Source: JAFDZO01 sp044226845 (GTDB lineage: Bacteria; Bacteroidota; Ignavibacteria; Tepidaquicellales; Tepidaquicellaceae). Taken from it: DNA of 64,000 bases. Positions 25,027-33,769 of the stretch are shown one piece after another (the first letter of the stretch is position 1; the number at the start of each line of letters is the position of its first letter). The DNA is taken from the NCBI GenBank assembly GCA_044226845.1, contig JBGAGG010000002.1, positions 379,209 through 443,208 on the forward strand, read 5' to 3'. The notes under the pieces were generated by a model. It saw only the letters and a list, made by a program, of their open reading frames with translations. It did not search any database and was not told the origin of the DNA. The translations under genes and the position numbers were made by a program.

Positions 25027-26688
25027 TTAAAATACTGCAGTTTCTTCATATACTCCGAATACTTCCTTCAACTCTCCGCACATTTCACCGAGCGTTACAT
25101 ATTTTCTTGCGCAGTCAAGCACTCTTGGCATTAAGTTTGTTCCATCTTCAGCAGATTTCTTTAACTCTGCAAGAGCATTCTTCACGTCTTCCTGATTTCT
25201 TGAAGCTTTTAGTTCTTTTAATAATCTGACCTGGCTTTCTTCAACTTCTTTTGAGATTTGTAAAATCGGAATATCAATCTTTTCATTCTCTTCAACAAAA
25301 TCATTTATACCTACAACAATTTTTTCCTTCTTATCTAGCTCTACCTGATATCTGTATGCAGCATCTGCAATTTCTCTCTGGAAGAATCCGTTTTCTATGC
25401 ACGGAATTACTCCGCCCTGCGCTTCAATCAGATCAAAATATCTGTTTGCTTCCGCTTCAATATCATCTGTTAATTTTTCTATATAATAGCTTCCGCCTAA
25501 CGGATCAGCTACGTTTATTACTCCGTGCTCGTGAGCAATTATTTGTTGTGTTCTCAAAGCAATCTTCACTGCCTTATCAGATGGTAAAGCTAGTGTCTCA
25601 TCCATTGAATTTGTATGCAATGATTGTGTTCCACCGAGCACTGCTGCCAATGCCTCAATAGCTGTTCTTACAATATTATTTTCAGGCTGCTGCGCTGTTA
25701 ATGAGCATCCTGCTGTTTGTGTGTGGAATCTCAGTGTCCATGATTTCGGATCTTTTGCGCCGTATTTATTTTTCATTCTCTTTGCATAAATTCTTCTTGC
25801 TGCTCTGAACTTTGCAATCTCTTCAAAGAAATCCAGATGTGAATTGAAGAAGTGAGAAATTCTCGGTGCAAACGCATCAACATCCATTCCTCTTTCAATA
25901 CAATGCTCTACATATGCAAATCCGTCTGCAAGTGTAAATGCAAGTTCCTGCGCTGCTGTTGAGCCGGCTTCTCTTATGTGATATCCGCTGACTGAAACAG
26001 GATTGAACTGCGGAACTTCAGTTGTTGAATATTCCATCATGTCAGTAATAATTCTCATCGATTGCTTCGGCGGATAAATGTATTCTTTCTGGGCTATGTA
26101 TTCTTTTAAGATATCGTTCTGTAATGTTCCTCTTAACTTATTGAAAGCTACTCCCTGCTTTTCTGCAACAGCTAAATAAAATGCGTATGCCATTATACAA
26201 GGCGAGTTTATAGTCATCGATGTAGAAACTTTATCGAGCGGAATTCCGTCGAACAATCTTTCCATATCGGCTAATGAAGAAACCGATACTCCGCAGATAC
26301 CTACTTCACCTTCTGCAAGCGGTGCATCTGCATCCCATCCCATTAGTGTAGGCATATCGAACGCAGTAGAGAGTCCTGTTTGTCCGTGCTCAAGCAAATA
26401 TTTGAACCTTTGGTTTGTATCTTCGGGTGTTCCGAATCCCGCAAACTGCCTCATTGTCCATAATTTTCCTCTGTACATATTATGGTGGATGCCTCTTGTG
26501 TAAGGGTATTCGCCGGGATATCCTATCTCATTGTAGTAGTTCGTTTCTTTTGTATCTTCAGGGGTATAGCAGATATCAAGTTCTCTGCCCGATAGGGAAG
26601 TGAACTTCATTCCGTTTGTTCTCTGGGATTTTGCTGTTTCGTTCCACTCAGCTTTAGAAGCGCTTTTTTTAGGTTCTATATTGCTCAT
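25027..26688 (-). CDS. Methylmalonyl-CoA mutase family, catalytic subunit
   Basis: The 553-residue protein is the substrate-binding TIM-barrel half of a B12-dependent acyl-CoA mutase: YRGKLWTMRQFAGFGTPEDT, SGYHIREAGSTAAQELAFTL, RFHTQTAGCSLTAQQPENN and GGTQSLHTNSMDETLALPS. It has no cobalamin-binding domain (no DxHxxG), so it must pair with a separate small subunit, as in archaeal-type methylmalonyl-CoA mutases. That subunit is not in this window. Methylmalonyl-CoA is the likely substrate, but isobutyryl-CoA mutase large subunits look similar. Confidence 0.85.
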   Translation of the reverse strand: MSNIEPKKSASKAEWNETAKSQRTNGMKFTSLSGRELDICYTPEDTKETNYYNEIGYPGEYPYTRGIHHNMYRGKLWTMRQFAGFGTPEDTNQRFKYLLEHGQTGLSTAFDMPTLMGWDADAPLAEGEVGICGVSVSSLADMERLFDGIPLDKVSTSMTINSPCIMAYAFYLAVAEKQGVAFNKLRGTLQNDILKEYIAQKEYIYPPKQSMRIITDMMEYSTTEVPQFNPVSVSGYHIREAGSTAAQELAFTLADGFAYVEHCIERGMDVDAFAPRISHFFNSHLDFFEEIAKFRAARRIYAKRMKNKYGAKDPKSWTLRFHTQTAGCSLTAQQPENNIVRTAIEALAAVLGGTQSLHTNSMDETLALPSDKAVKIALRTQQIIAHEHGVINVADPLGGSYYIEKLTDDIEAEANRYFDLIEAQGGVIPCIENGFFQREIADAAYRYQVELDKKEKIVVGINDFVEENEKIDIPILQISKEVEESQVRLLKELKASRNQEDVKNALAELKKSAEDGTNLMPRVLDCARKYVTLGEMCGELKEVFGVYEETAVF

Positions 26689-26845
26689 TTTTTATATGGA
26701 TAAGTATATTTATAGTTCAAAATGGAGTAGGGCAAAGATAATTCTTTAAACTGGTAAAAAAAACTCAATTAGGGAGTTGAAAAATCGAAACCTTGGCATC
26801 CGTTTGAAGTCTAATTAAGTAATCAAACAATACAACAATTATATT

Positions 26846-27544
26846 ATGAAAAAAATTTACATACTTCTCTTTATGTTTTTAGTATCGGCTGCTTATTCAC
26901 AAACCCTTACATCAGATGAAATAGTTAATAAATACATTAATGCAATCGGAGGAGCTTCCGAACTGAAGAAAATTAATCAGGTCTCGCTTACAGGAAAAGC
27001 TTTAATAATGGGCCATGTAACTGGTGATATAAATTACTATGAAGATGGAGTGCAAAAATGTATGTTTTCTATTGTAAGCGGTGAAGGAATCTCTGCAAAG
27101 AACTATTATGATATGACCGGCGGCTGGGTTTCTCAAAACGGAGCAAAAGAAGACGTCTCACCGGAACAGATGAATACATTAAAGATTACAGTTGAAGACG
27201 GAACGTATTTTTATCTGGCTGATAAGGAAGGCAAAGGAATTAAGACCGAGCTTCTAGGTGAAGAAAAAATTGACGGCAGGGATTGTTATAAAATTAAATT
27301 TACTCATAAAGGTATCGATAAAAATACACAGTATATCGATAAGGAAAGTTTTTATGTAGTTAGGGTTGAATCCATCTCCAGCAAGGGAAATCTTATTGTA
27401 GTTAATAACTCCGATTACAGGAAAGTGCCGGGCACAAAGCTGATTTTACCTTATTCAATTGAAAGAGGTCCCTTGAAAGGTACAGTGGATAAATATGAAA
27501 TTAATGTACAATTAGACCCGAAAATTATTTTAGGCAGTAATTAA
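26846..27544 (+). CDS. Exported LolA-like protein, copy 1
   Basis: The 232-residue protein has a signal peptide ending VSAAYSQ, then SDEIVNKYINAIGGASELKKI. It continues as an antiparallel-beta outer-membrane-lipoprotein-sorting-like domain (GGWVSQNG, ELLGEEKIDGRDCYKIKFT, KESFYVVRVES, ILPYSIERG). Two paralogues occur in the window (27644 and 56108). The LolA/LolB half-barrel can carry lipids or lipoproteins; what these Bacteroidota forms bind is unknown. Confidence 0.7.
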   Translation: MKKIYILLFMFLVSAAYSQTLTSDEIVNKYINAIGGASELKKINQVSLTGKALIMGHVTGDINYYEDGVQKCMFSIVSGEGISAKNYYDMTGGWVSQNGAKEDVSPEQMNTLKITVEDGTYFYLADKEGKGIKTELLGEEKIDGRDCYKIKFTHKGIDKNTQYIDKESFYVVRVESISSKGNLIVVNNSDYRKVPGTKLILPYSIERGPLKGTVDKYEINVQLDPKIILGSN

Positions 27545-27643
27545 AGGTAATTTAGTGAAAAAGAGCATTCGTGAAAATCAGCGAAACTTTATTTATTTTT
27601 TTGAGTGTAATGATTAAATTAAAATCAATATTTATCTCAAAAA

Positions 27644-28333
27644 ATGAAAAAAATTTACATCGCCATACTCTTAGTTTTAACATCAAATTTATTCAGCCAG
27701 ACTCTTACATCTGACGAAATTGTTCAGAAATATATTGCTGCCATAGGCGGATTAGATGAAATAAAAAAAATCAAACAGATAACAATATACGGTACAGCTA
27801 TATCGGGAATAAATACTTACGACCTTCTGGCTTACGAAGATGCCGTTGAAAAATATCAGTTTGCACATGTAAGCGGTATCGATTACGATGTAAGAACTTA
27901 TTTCGATACTAAAACCGGATGGACTCTTCAGAATGGAGTTAAGTCAAGTTTATCTAAAGAAACTCTTGAATCCTTATTGCCGAATATTGAAGACGGAACA
28001 TATTTTTATCTGGGAGATATGGAAAACAGGGCAATAAAAACAGAACTACTGGGCGAAGAGAGAGTAAACGGAAAAGACACTTATAAAATAAAGTTTACCA
28101 GAAACGGAAAAGATAAAAACATTCAGTACTTCGATAAAGACACTTATTATTTAATAATGGTTGAAACTCCGGGAATAAATTCTGTACAGATATTATACGA
28201 TAAATACAAAACTGTCCCCGGTACTAATTTGAAACTACCTTACTATAATGAAAAAGGGGGAATCAAGGGAACAATAGAAATGTACGAAATAAATGTCCCT
28301 CTTAACCCGATGCTTTTGATATTCGATAAATAA
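27644..28333 (+). CDS. Exported LolA-like protein, copy 2
   Basis: The 229-residue protein is a tandem paralogue of the preceding gene. It shares the signal-peptide style, SDEIVQKYIAAIGGLDEIKKI, TGWTLQNG, VEDGTYFYLGD-like sequence (IEDGTYFYLGD), ELLGEERVNGKDTYKIKFT and the C-terminal KGTIEMYEINVPLNP. The gap between the genes is 99 bp. Divergence is clear along the whole length, so the duplication is not recent. A hairpin terminator follows the stop codon. Confidence 0.7.
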   Translation: MKKIYIAILLVLTSNLFSQTLTSDEIVQKYIAAIGGLDEIKKIKQITIYGTAISGINTYDLLAYEDAVEKYQFAHVSGIDYDVRTYFDTKTGWTLQNGVKSSLSKETLESLLPNIEDGTYFYLGDMENRAIKTELLGEERVNGKDTYKIKFTRNGKDKNIQYFDKDTYYLIMVETPGINSVQILYDKYKTVPGTNLKLPYYNEKGGIKGTIEMYEINVPLNPMLLIFDK

Positions 28334-28366
28334 TCAAACCTTTATATATATCTCAACAAAACATTT

Positions 28367-28423
28367 GAACTTTTGGATGAATAGTCGTATTTTACTTCTA
28401 CAATCCAAAAGTTCTTTTTCTTT
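28367..28423 (+). terminator. Long-loop terminator after LolA-like copy 2
   Basis: GAACTTTTGGAT (28367-28378) and ATCCAAAAGTTC (28403-28414) are perfectly complementary over 12 bp, with a 24-nt loop. A T-rich tail (tttttcttt) follows. Confidence 0.75.
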
Positions 28424-28442
28424 ATATCAATAGCTAACGGAA

Positions 28443-30431
28443 ATGAAAAAATCTCTGTTAACCCTCTTAATTTTTTTAACCCTCATTATAATAAGTTTTC
28501 AAAAAGTTTTTTCTCAGGGTAAAAATATAACCCTTATAGGAAAATCTAATCCTGTAAACTTAACAGCCGGTATTAATTATTCCGCTCTCTGGGGCTACTC
28601 CGCAAACGGCAGAGAGTATGCAATTCTCGGAGGTAATCAATCCATTTATTTTATAGATATTACTGATTCAACCAATATACGCGTCTGCGGTTCATTCACT
28701 ACTCATTTTAGTCAGTGGCATGAGATGAAAACTTATTCGCATTTTGCTTATGTAGTTTCAGAGGCAGAAAATTCAGGCGTGGAAATTTATGATTTAGCAA
28801 ACCTTCCCGCATCTGTAAATTATGTAGGACAATATAATCCACCCGGGCACTCGCGCACACACTCTATACAGCAGTCAGGTCCATACCTATATTTAAACGG
28901 AGGCACTTTCAATGGAATAAAAATTCTCGACCTATCCGTTAACCCCGCTGTTCCGGTCCCGAGAGGACTTTGGAACGGCTACTACGTACATGATTGCAGC
29001 GTGGTAAATGATACTATATGGGCAGCTAATATAAGTGACGGAAAAATGTCAGTCATAAATGCTGCCAATAAGGATAACCTTACTACTATTACTGACTGGA
29101 CTAACGGTCCTAATCCCTTTCCGCATAACAGCGCTCTTACTCCGGGAAGAAAGTTTATTTTTACCACAGATGAAACTCTTACACCTCCCGGAAGACTAAA
29201 AATCTGGAACATTCAGGACCTGACTGACATACAACTGGTTAATATATGGAATCCTTCTGATGTTTTTAAAAACGGAGTAATTCACAACGTTGAGCTTTAC
29301 GGTAATCAGCTTGCAATTGCATATTATAGTGCAGGTGTAAAGCTTCTGGATGTTACTACTCCCGGAAGCCCGGTAGAGTTAGGCTGGTACGATACATATC
29401 CTGAATCAAACGCAAATGAATATACCGGCTGTTGGGGTGTTTATAAATTTCCTTCAGGAAAAATAATTGCATCTGATAGAACACGCGGCTTGTTTGTATT
29501 GAGATATTCTCCTCCGCAAAATGCTGCCCCAAAGGCAGATTTTATGACTGACAAAGTAAAATATTTCAGCGGAGATTCTGTTCAGTTTGTCGATGCTTCT
29601 TCCAATAATCCTACGAGTTATCAATGGACAATAACCGGACCTCAGAATTTTTCTTCAACACTTGCAAACCCAAAGCAAAAATTTACCGGGCTTGGAAATT
29701 ATACAATAAAACTCAGAGTTAGTAATGGATTCGGTGCGGATTCAATTACTAAAGTAGATTACTTCAGAATAAACGGCTCTCCATTAACAGCTCCGTTTTT
29801 TTCCGAACCTTTTTTGCAGACCATTGTTACTAATAAATTTGATACTTCAAAAGTTAAATTTACCTGGACTAATGCTTCACGGGGAGGAATTAATATTACT
29901 TATAAATTCAGAATTAAAAAGAATAGTCAGTCACAGGATGTATATTATATTCCATCTGATAACAACGGCTCCGATACGGCAATTACTTTCAGAAGAAGCA
30001 GACTGGATAGCATTGCCAGAGAGCTGGGTTTCAACGGAGACTCTGTTATAACTACCTGCCGCCTTACTGCATACAATGGAGTGGATTCAATTGTCTCTGC
30101 AAATAATTTACTTGTCATCTTAAAATCAACATCCGTCGGAATTCAAAATATTTCAACACAAATTCCCCGTGAGTTTAAATTAGAAAATAATTTTCCTAAT
30201 CCGTTCAACCCTGCTACAAAAATAAAATTTCAGATACCTCAGAATTCTTTCACATCGTTAATTATTTATGATATACTTGGAAGGGAAGTAATGACTTTAC
30301 TCGGCGAAGAATTGAAAGCCGGTTATTATAACTATCAGTTCGATGCTAAAAATTTAAACAGCGGAATTTATTTTTATACTTTACGAACTACAAATTTTGC
30401 TGAAACAAAAAGAATGGTGTTATTAAAGTGA
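28443..30431 (+). CDS. T9SS cargo: choice-of-anchor B propeller with PKD domain
   Basis: The 662-residue protein starts with a signal peptide ending KVFSQ. Residues ~25-360 form a beta-propeller with repeated IxxVDIxD-type strands (YFIDITDSTNIRVCG, VEIYDLANLP, IKILDLSVNP, VKLLDVTTPGSP). This is the 'choice-of-anchor B' arrangement named for such proteins. A PKD-like Ig domain follows (PKADFMTDKVKYFSGDSVQF, then SYQWTITGP). The end is a T9SS sorting domain (ENNFPNPFNPATKIKF). A 103-bp hairpin-forming repeat begins right after the stop. Confidence 0.85.
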   Translation: MKKSLLTLLIFLTLIIISFQKVFSQGKNITLIGKSNPVNLTAGINYSALWGYSANGREYAILGGNQSIYFIDITDSTNIRVCGSFTTHFSQWHEMKTYSHFAYVVSEAENSGVEIYDLANLPASVNYVGQYNPPGHSRTHSIQQSGPYLYLNGGTFNGIKILDLSVNPAVPVPRGLWNGYYVHDCSVVNDTIWAANISDGKMSVINAANKDNLTTITDWTNGPNPFPHNSALTPGRKFIFTTDETLTPPGRLKIWNIQDLTDIQLVNIWNPSDVFKNGVIHNVELYGNQLAIAYYSAGVKLLDVTTPGSPVELGWYDTYPESNANEYTGCWGVYKFPSGKIIASDRTRGLFVLRYSPPQNAAPKADFMTDKVKYFSGDSVQFVDASSNNPTSYQWTITGPQNFSSTLANPKQKFTGLGNYTIKLRVSNGFGADSITKVDYFRINGSPLTAPFFSEPFLQTIVTNKFDTSKVKFTWTNASRGGINITYKFRIKKNSQSQDVYYIPSDNNGSDTAITFRRSRLDSIARELGFNGDSVITTCRLTAYNGVDSIVSANNLLVILKSTSVGIQNISTQIPREFKLENNFPNPFNPATKIKFQIPQNSFTSLIIYDILGREVMTLLGEELKAGYYNYQFDAKNLNSGIYFYTLRTTNFAETKRMVLLK

Positions 30432-30533
30432 ATCACTGATTACTCTGATTTATCCTGATTAAAATGATAAGCTTTAAGGTATTTAAAGCTTATCATGAAA
30501 TCATTTCAGATTAGTGAAAATAGTGATTGATTG
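30431..30533 (+). repeat. 3'-end hairpin repeat (copy A)
   Basis: AATCACTGATTACTCTGATTT starts on the base after the TG of the stop codon. The far arm, ending AGTGATTGATT, is an imperfect inverse of it. Inside is a perfect 14-bp stem ATGATAAGCTTTAA / TTAAAGCTTATCAT (30464-30477 and 30483-30496) with a 5-nt loop. The outer arm matches repeats at 33413 and 57887. The rest of the ~309-bp gap before the next gene (30534-30740) is plain AT-rich sequence where I see nothing else. Confidence 0.7.
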
Positions 30534-30740
30534 TCTTATCCACTGAGAAATGGATTTTTTCATTTTTCACTATCTCTTAGCTTAAGTTTGTACTTTTTAA
30601 ATAAAGATATTACAGTCATACCAATATTAGTGATTTAATTTGTTTAATATCTGATATCCTAAACTTCCTCCATAATCTGTATATTAGTTTTTGAAAGTTT
30701 TTACCAAAATTATAATTTTTTATAATCAAAAACTTCCCCA

Positions 30741-31982
30741 ATGAAAACTTCGTTTACAAAAAATCTTAACTCCCTTATTCTTTTTTTTGTTTTTCTATTT
30801 ACTTTAAGTTTTACAAATAGCCCGGCGCAATGGGTACAGAAATCAAGCAGTATAGGTACATCCAGCATTGTTTATGCTCTAGCTTCTATCGGCACAACAT
30901 TGTTTGCGGGAACGGCGGGAGGAGATGGTGTTTGGAAATCAACTAACAATGGAGATAACTGGACTCAAACAACTCTTAACAATCAATCAATAAGTTCATT
31001 TTATGTTTCGGGAGGTACTATATATGCCTGTGGAAGCGGAATTTTTAAATCAACTAATTTAGGAACAAGCTGGACTCCTTTAACTTTAAGTCAGGGTGTC
31101 GGACCTATTACTTCAATAGGAGCATATCTAGTTGCTGGAACTGGCGCTAACGGATTATTTTACTCAAGCAACGATGGGGCAACATGGAGTCCGTCTTCAA
31201 TTACATCAGGAACTTCTTGGGCATTTACTACCTCCGGGGCTAACCTTTTTGTTGGAATGCAGTTCAGCGGAGTAAGATTAAGCACTAATCAGGGTGTAAG
31301 CTGGTCTAATACAAGTCTTGGTTCTACTAATGTTCTTTCTATGTTAACTAACGGTTCAAATATTTATGCCGGAACTGAGTTCAACGGAATACATGTCTCC
31401 AGTAACAATGGATTGAACTGGACACAAACTTCATTTCAGGCGTTTGGTGTTAATTCAATCATTAGTCAGAGCAGTTATCTATTTGTCGGAGCGTCTAATG
31501 TCGGAGCGCCGGATATTGGCGGTGTTTTTATCTCGTCAAATGGCGGAGGAACATGGCAAATGAGAAATCAAGGCTTCGGTGGAATTTATTCTATACATTC
31601 TATTGTCTATCATAATGCTTATATGTTTGCAGGTACGTTTGGCGGCGGTGTCTGGAGAAGAGGCTATTCAGAGATAATTGCTCCGGTGGGAGTAAGTAAT
31701 ACAAATACTGTAATTCCTGGTAAGATTTATTTAGAGCAAAATTATCCAAACCCTTTCAATCCGACTACGCGGATAAATTACGAATTACCAGTTACAAATT
31801 ACGTTTCACTGAAAGTTTATGATGCATTGGGTAATGAAGTTGAAACGTTAGTGAATGAACATCAAAATGCAGGCAGCTACTCAGTTGATTTTAATGCATC
31901 GTCATTCCCCAGCGGAGTATACTTTTATAAATTAGTAACGGAGAAATTTTCAGAGACGAAGAAGATGATTTTGCTGAAATGA
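30741..31982 (+). CDS. T9SS cargo: BNR-type beta-propeller
   Basis: The 413-residue protein has a long signal peptide (to about residue 33). BNR/sialidase-like blades follow, with a recurring GxxxSTNNGxxWT pattern (VWKSTNNGDNWTQT, IFKSTNLGTSWTP, LFYSSNDGATWSP, IHVSSNNGLNWTQT, VFISSNGGGTWQM). The T9SS sorting domain contains YLEQNYPNPFNPTTRINY. Such propellers are surface or secreted proteins that may bind glycans or other ligands. No catalytic residues could be assigned. Confidence 0.82.
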   Translation: MKTSFTKNLNSLILFFVFLFTLSFTNSPAQWVQKSSSIGTSSIVYALASIGTTLFAGTAGGDGVWKSTNNGDNWTQTTLNNQSISSFYVSGGTIYACGSGIFKSTNLGTSWTPLTLSQGVGPITSIGAYLVAGTGANGLFYSSNDGATWSPSSITSGTSWAFTTSGANLFVGMQFSGVRLSTNQGVSWSNTSLGSTNVLSMLTNGSNIYAGTEFNGIHVSSNNGLNWTQTSFQAFGVNSIISQSSYLFVGASNVGAPDIGGVFISSNGGGTWQMRNQGFGGIYSIHSIVYHNAYMFAGTFGGGVWRRGYSEIIAPVGVSNTNTVIPGKIYLEQNYPNPFNPTTRINYELPVTNYVSLKVYDALGNEVETLVNEHQNAGSYSVDFNASSFPSGVYFYKLVTEKFSETKKMILLK

Positions 31983-32085
31983 GTTTATTACCTGATATTT
32001 AATGAGTTATGCGAATGTGCTTTTTAAATAAAATGTCTTTGCATCAAAGTAGTTAAGGATACTATTTTGTTTAGAAAGAGAAATT

Positions 32086-33405
32086 ATGAAAAAGCAGATT
32101 AAATTTTCCATCATTGTTGTTATTTTTTCCGTACTATTTATTTCTGAAGTTTTCGCTCAGCTAAGATGGGCTCAGCTTCCTAATGCTCCTCTTGCCGGAA
32201 CTTACGGCAGATTTGTTGACCTTTATTTTGTTAACACCCTAACTGGATATATTCTCCGGGATGGACAGGGAGCATTCAAAACTACAAACGGCGGCACATC
32301 TTTCACAGATATTTCCAATAATCTTGCGAGCGGGGGAAGAAGCATTGGCTTCTTTGATGAGAATACAGGAATTGTAGGTATGCTTAATAATAATGATACG
32401 CTAATTATGAGGACAACTAACGGCGGAAGCTCATGGGTAAAAATTTCAAATATATCAGGTGATATTCCAAAAGGTATTTGCGGAATTTCAATAGTTAATT
32501 CCACAACTGCTTTCGGCACAGGAAGATATTATAAGCCTGCAAATATTATAAAAACTACAGATAAAGGATTAAGCTGGATAAGTATTCCACTTGATTCTAC
32601 TTTAATTACATCTGCAGTTGATTGCCATTTCTGGAGCGCTGATTCAGGTGTTGTTGTCGGAGGATTTTCTCAAAACAGTTTTCTTAGAGGTAATGCGGTG
32701 GTTGTAAGAACAACAAACGGAGGGGTAAGTTTTACAAGAACACATTTATCTACTGTTGATAGCGCGTGGTGCTGGAAGGTTCAATTCTTAAATAGAAATT
32801 TAGGATATGCATCTATTGAATCCAGAAGCATAGCTCCTTATCTTAAAACAACTAACGGCGGTGCAACATGGACTGAAAAACCTTTTAACAATGATGTTGA
32901 CCAGGAAGGAATTGGATTTATTAATGAAAACACAGGATGGATAGGAGGCTGGGGCCTCTCTTTTGGCGGGATGCCTACTTATGAAACTACAGATGCAGGA
33001 GCAAGCTGGCATCTTGCAGGATTCGGAAGAACACTAAACAGAGTTCGGTTCCTGAATGATACTATTGCTTACGCTTCCGGTCAATCGATTTATAAGTTTT
33101 CAAAAACTGTGGGGATAGTTCAATTATCATCACAAATTCCCGGGGATTTTTCCTTAAGCCAGAATTATCCGAATCCTTTTAATCCTTCAACAACAATTAA
33201 CTATGAAGTTAAGGTTTCGGGAGATGTGAATTTAACTGTTTTTGATAATGCCGGAAGTGAGATTCATGTTTTGGTAAATGAAAATCAGAAACCCGGAAAG
33301 TATTCAATTAGTTTTGAGGCTTTGCATCTTGCCAGCGGAATTTATTATTACAAACTGACAGTAAATAATTTTACTGACACCAGAAAAATGGTTCTGGTGA
33401 AATAA
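32086..33405 (+). CDS. T9SS cargo: YCF48/BNR-like propeller
   Basis: The 439-residue protein has a signal peptide ending SEVFA. Six or so blades follow with TTNGGxSFT/TTNGGxxW motifs separated by GxxDENTG-type turns (GFFDENTGIVG, GFINENTGWIGG). A T9SS domain (LSQNYPNPFNPSTTINYEV) closes the protein. The blade style resembles photosystem-II assembly factor YCF48 propellers, which are widespread in secreted proteins of this lineage; no photosynthetic role is implied. A hairpin repeat begins 8 bp after the stop. Confidence 0.82.
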   Translation: MKKQIKFSIIVVIFSVLFISEVFAQLRWAQLPNAPLAGTYGRFVDLYFVNTLTGYILRDGQGAFKTTNGGTSFTDISNNLASGGRSIGFFDENTGIVGMLNNNDTLIMRTTNGGSSWVKISNISGDIPKGICGISIVNSTTAFGTGRYYKPANIIKTTDKGLSWISIPLDSTLITSAVDCHFWSADSGVVVGGFSQNSFLRGNAVVVRTTNGGVSFTRTHLSTVDSAWCWKVQFLNRNLGYASIESRSIAPYLKTTNGGATWTEKPFNNDVDQEGIGFINENTGWIGGWGLSFGGMPTYETTDAGASWHLAGFGRTLNRVRFLNDTIAYASGQSIYKFSKTVGIVQLSSQIPGDFSLSQNYPNPFNPSTTINYEVKVSGDVNLTVFDNAGSEIHVLVNENQKPGKYSISFEALHLASGIYYYKLTVNNFTDTRKMVLVK

Positions 33406-33412
33406 AGCATCT

Positions 33413-33558
33413 AAATCACTGATTACACTGATTTGAAATGATTCTTATGAATATAAATGAAGCGGAAGTGCGAATCATTTTGAATCAGAATGTATCAGCG
33501 TAATCAGTGATTTAATTCTTTTATTTTAATCAGAAAAAATCAGTGCAATCAGTGATTA
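33413..33558. repeat. 3'-end hairpin repeat (copy B), three arms
   Basis: The arm AAATCACTGATTACACTGAT (33413-33432) is matched in inverse at 33494-33513 (ATCAGCGTAATCAGTGATTT) with one mismatch. A third copy of the second arm lies at 33538-33558. A GAAATGATTC/GAATCATTTT pair also lies inside the hairpin. It starts 8 bp after a T9SS cargo gene. The remaining part of this 364-bp gap (33559-33769) is AT-rich, with no gene seen. Confidence 0.75.
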
Positions 33559-33769
33559 ATCTTCAAACAATCTCAAATTTTTTTCCCGCCTAACATTCTA
33601 CATTTCCCTTTTTATATTTATGCTCAATTTTGGTTAAAATTGTATTAAAATACAATACAACCATTCTTTTATCTTCAGGAAATCATTTAACATTTCCCAA
33701 AAACCTTCTTTGTCATAAATATAGGGAATAAATATTTTCATGTATTAGAATTCATTATAAAAACTTTTT

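Noticed and set aside
33406..33769. CRISPR array from the repeated AATCAGTG units
   Set aside because: Only three arms are present, partly inverted, with unequal spacing and no cas genes. They form hairpins and recur after other genes.
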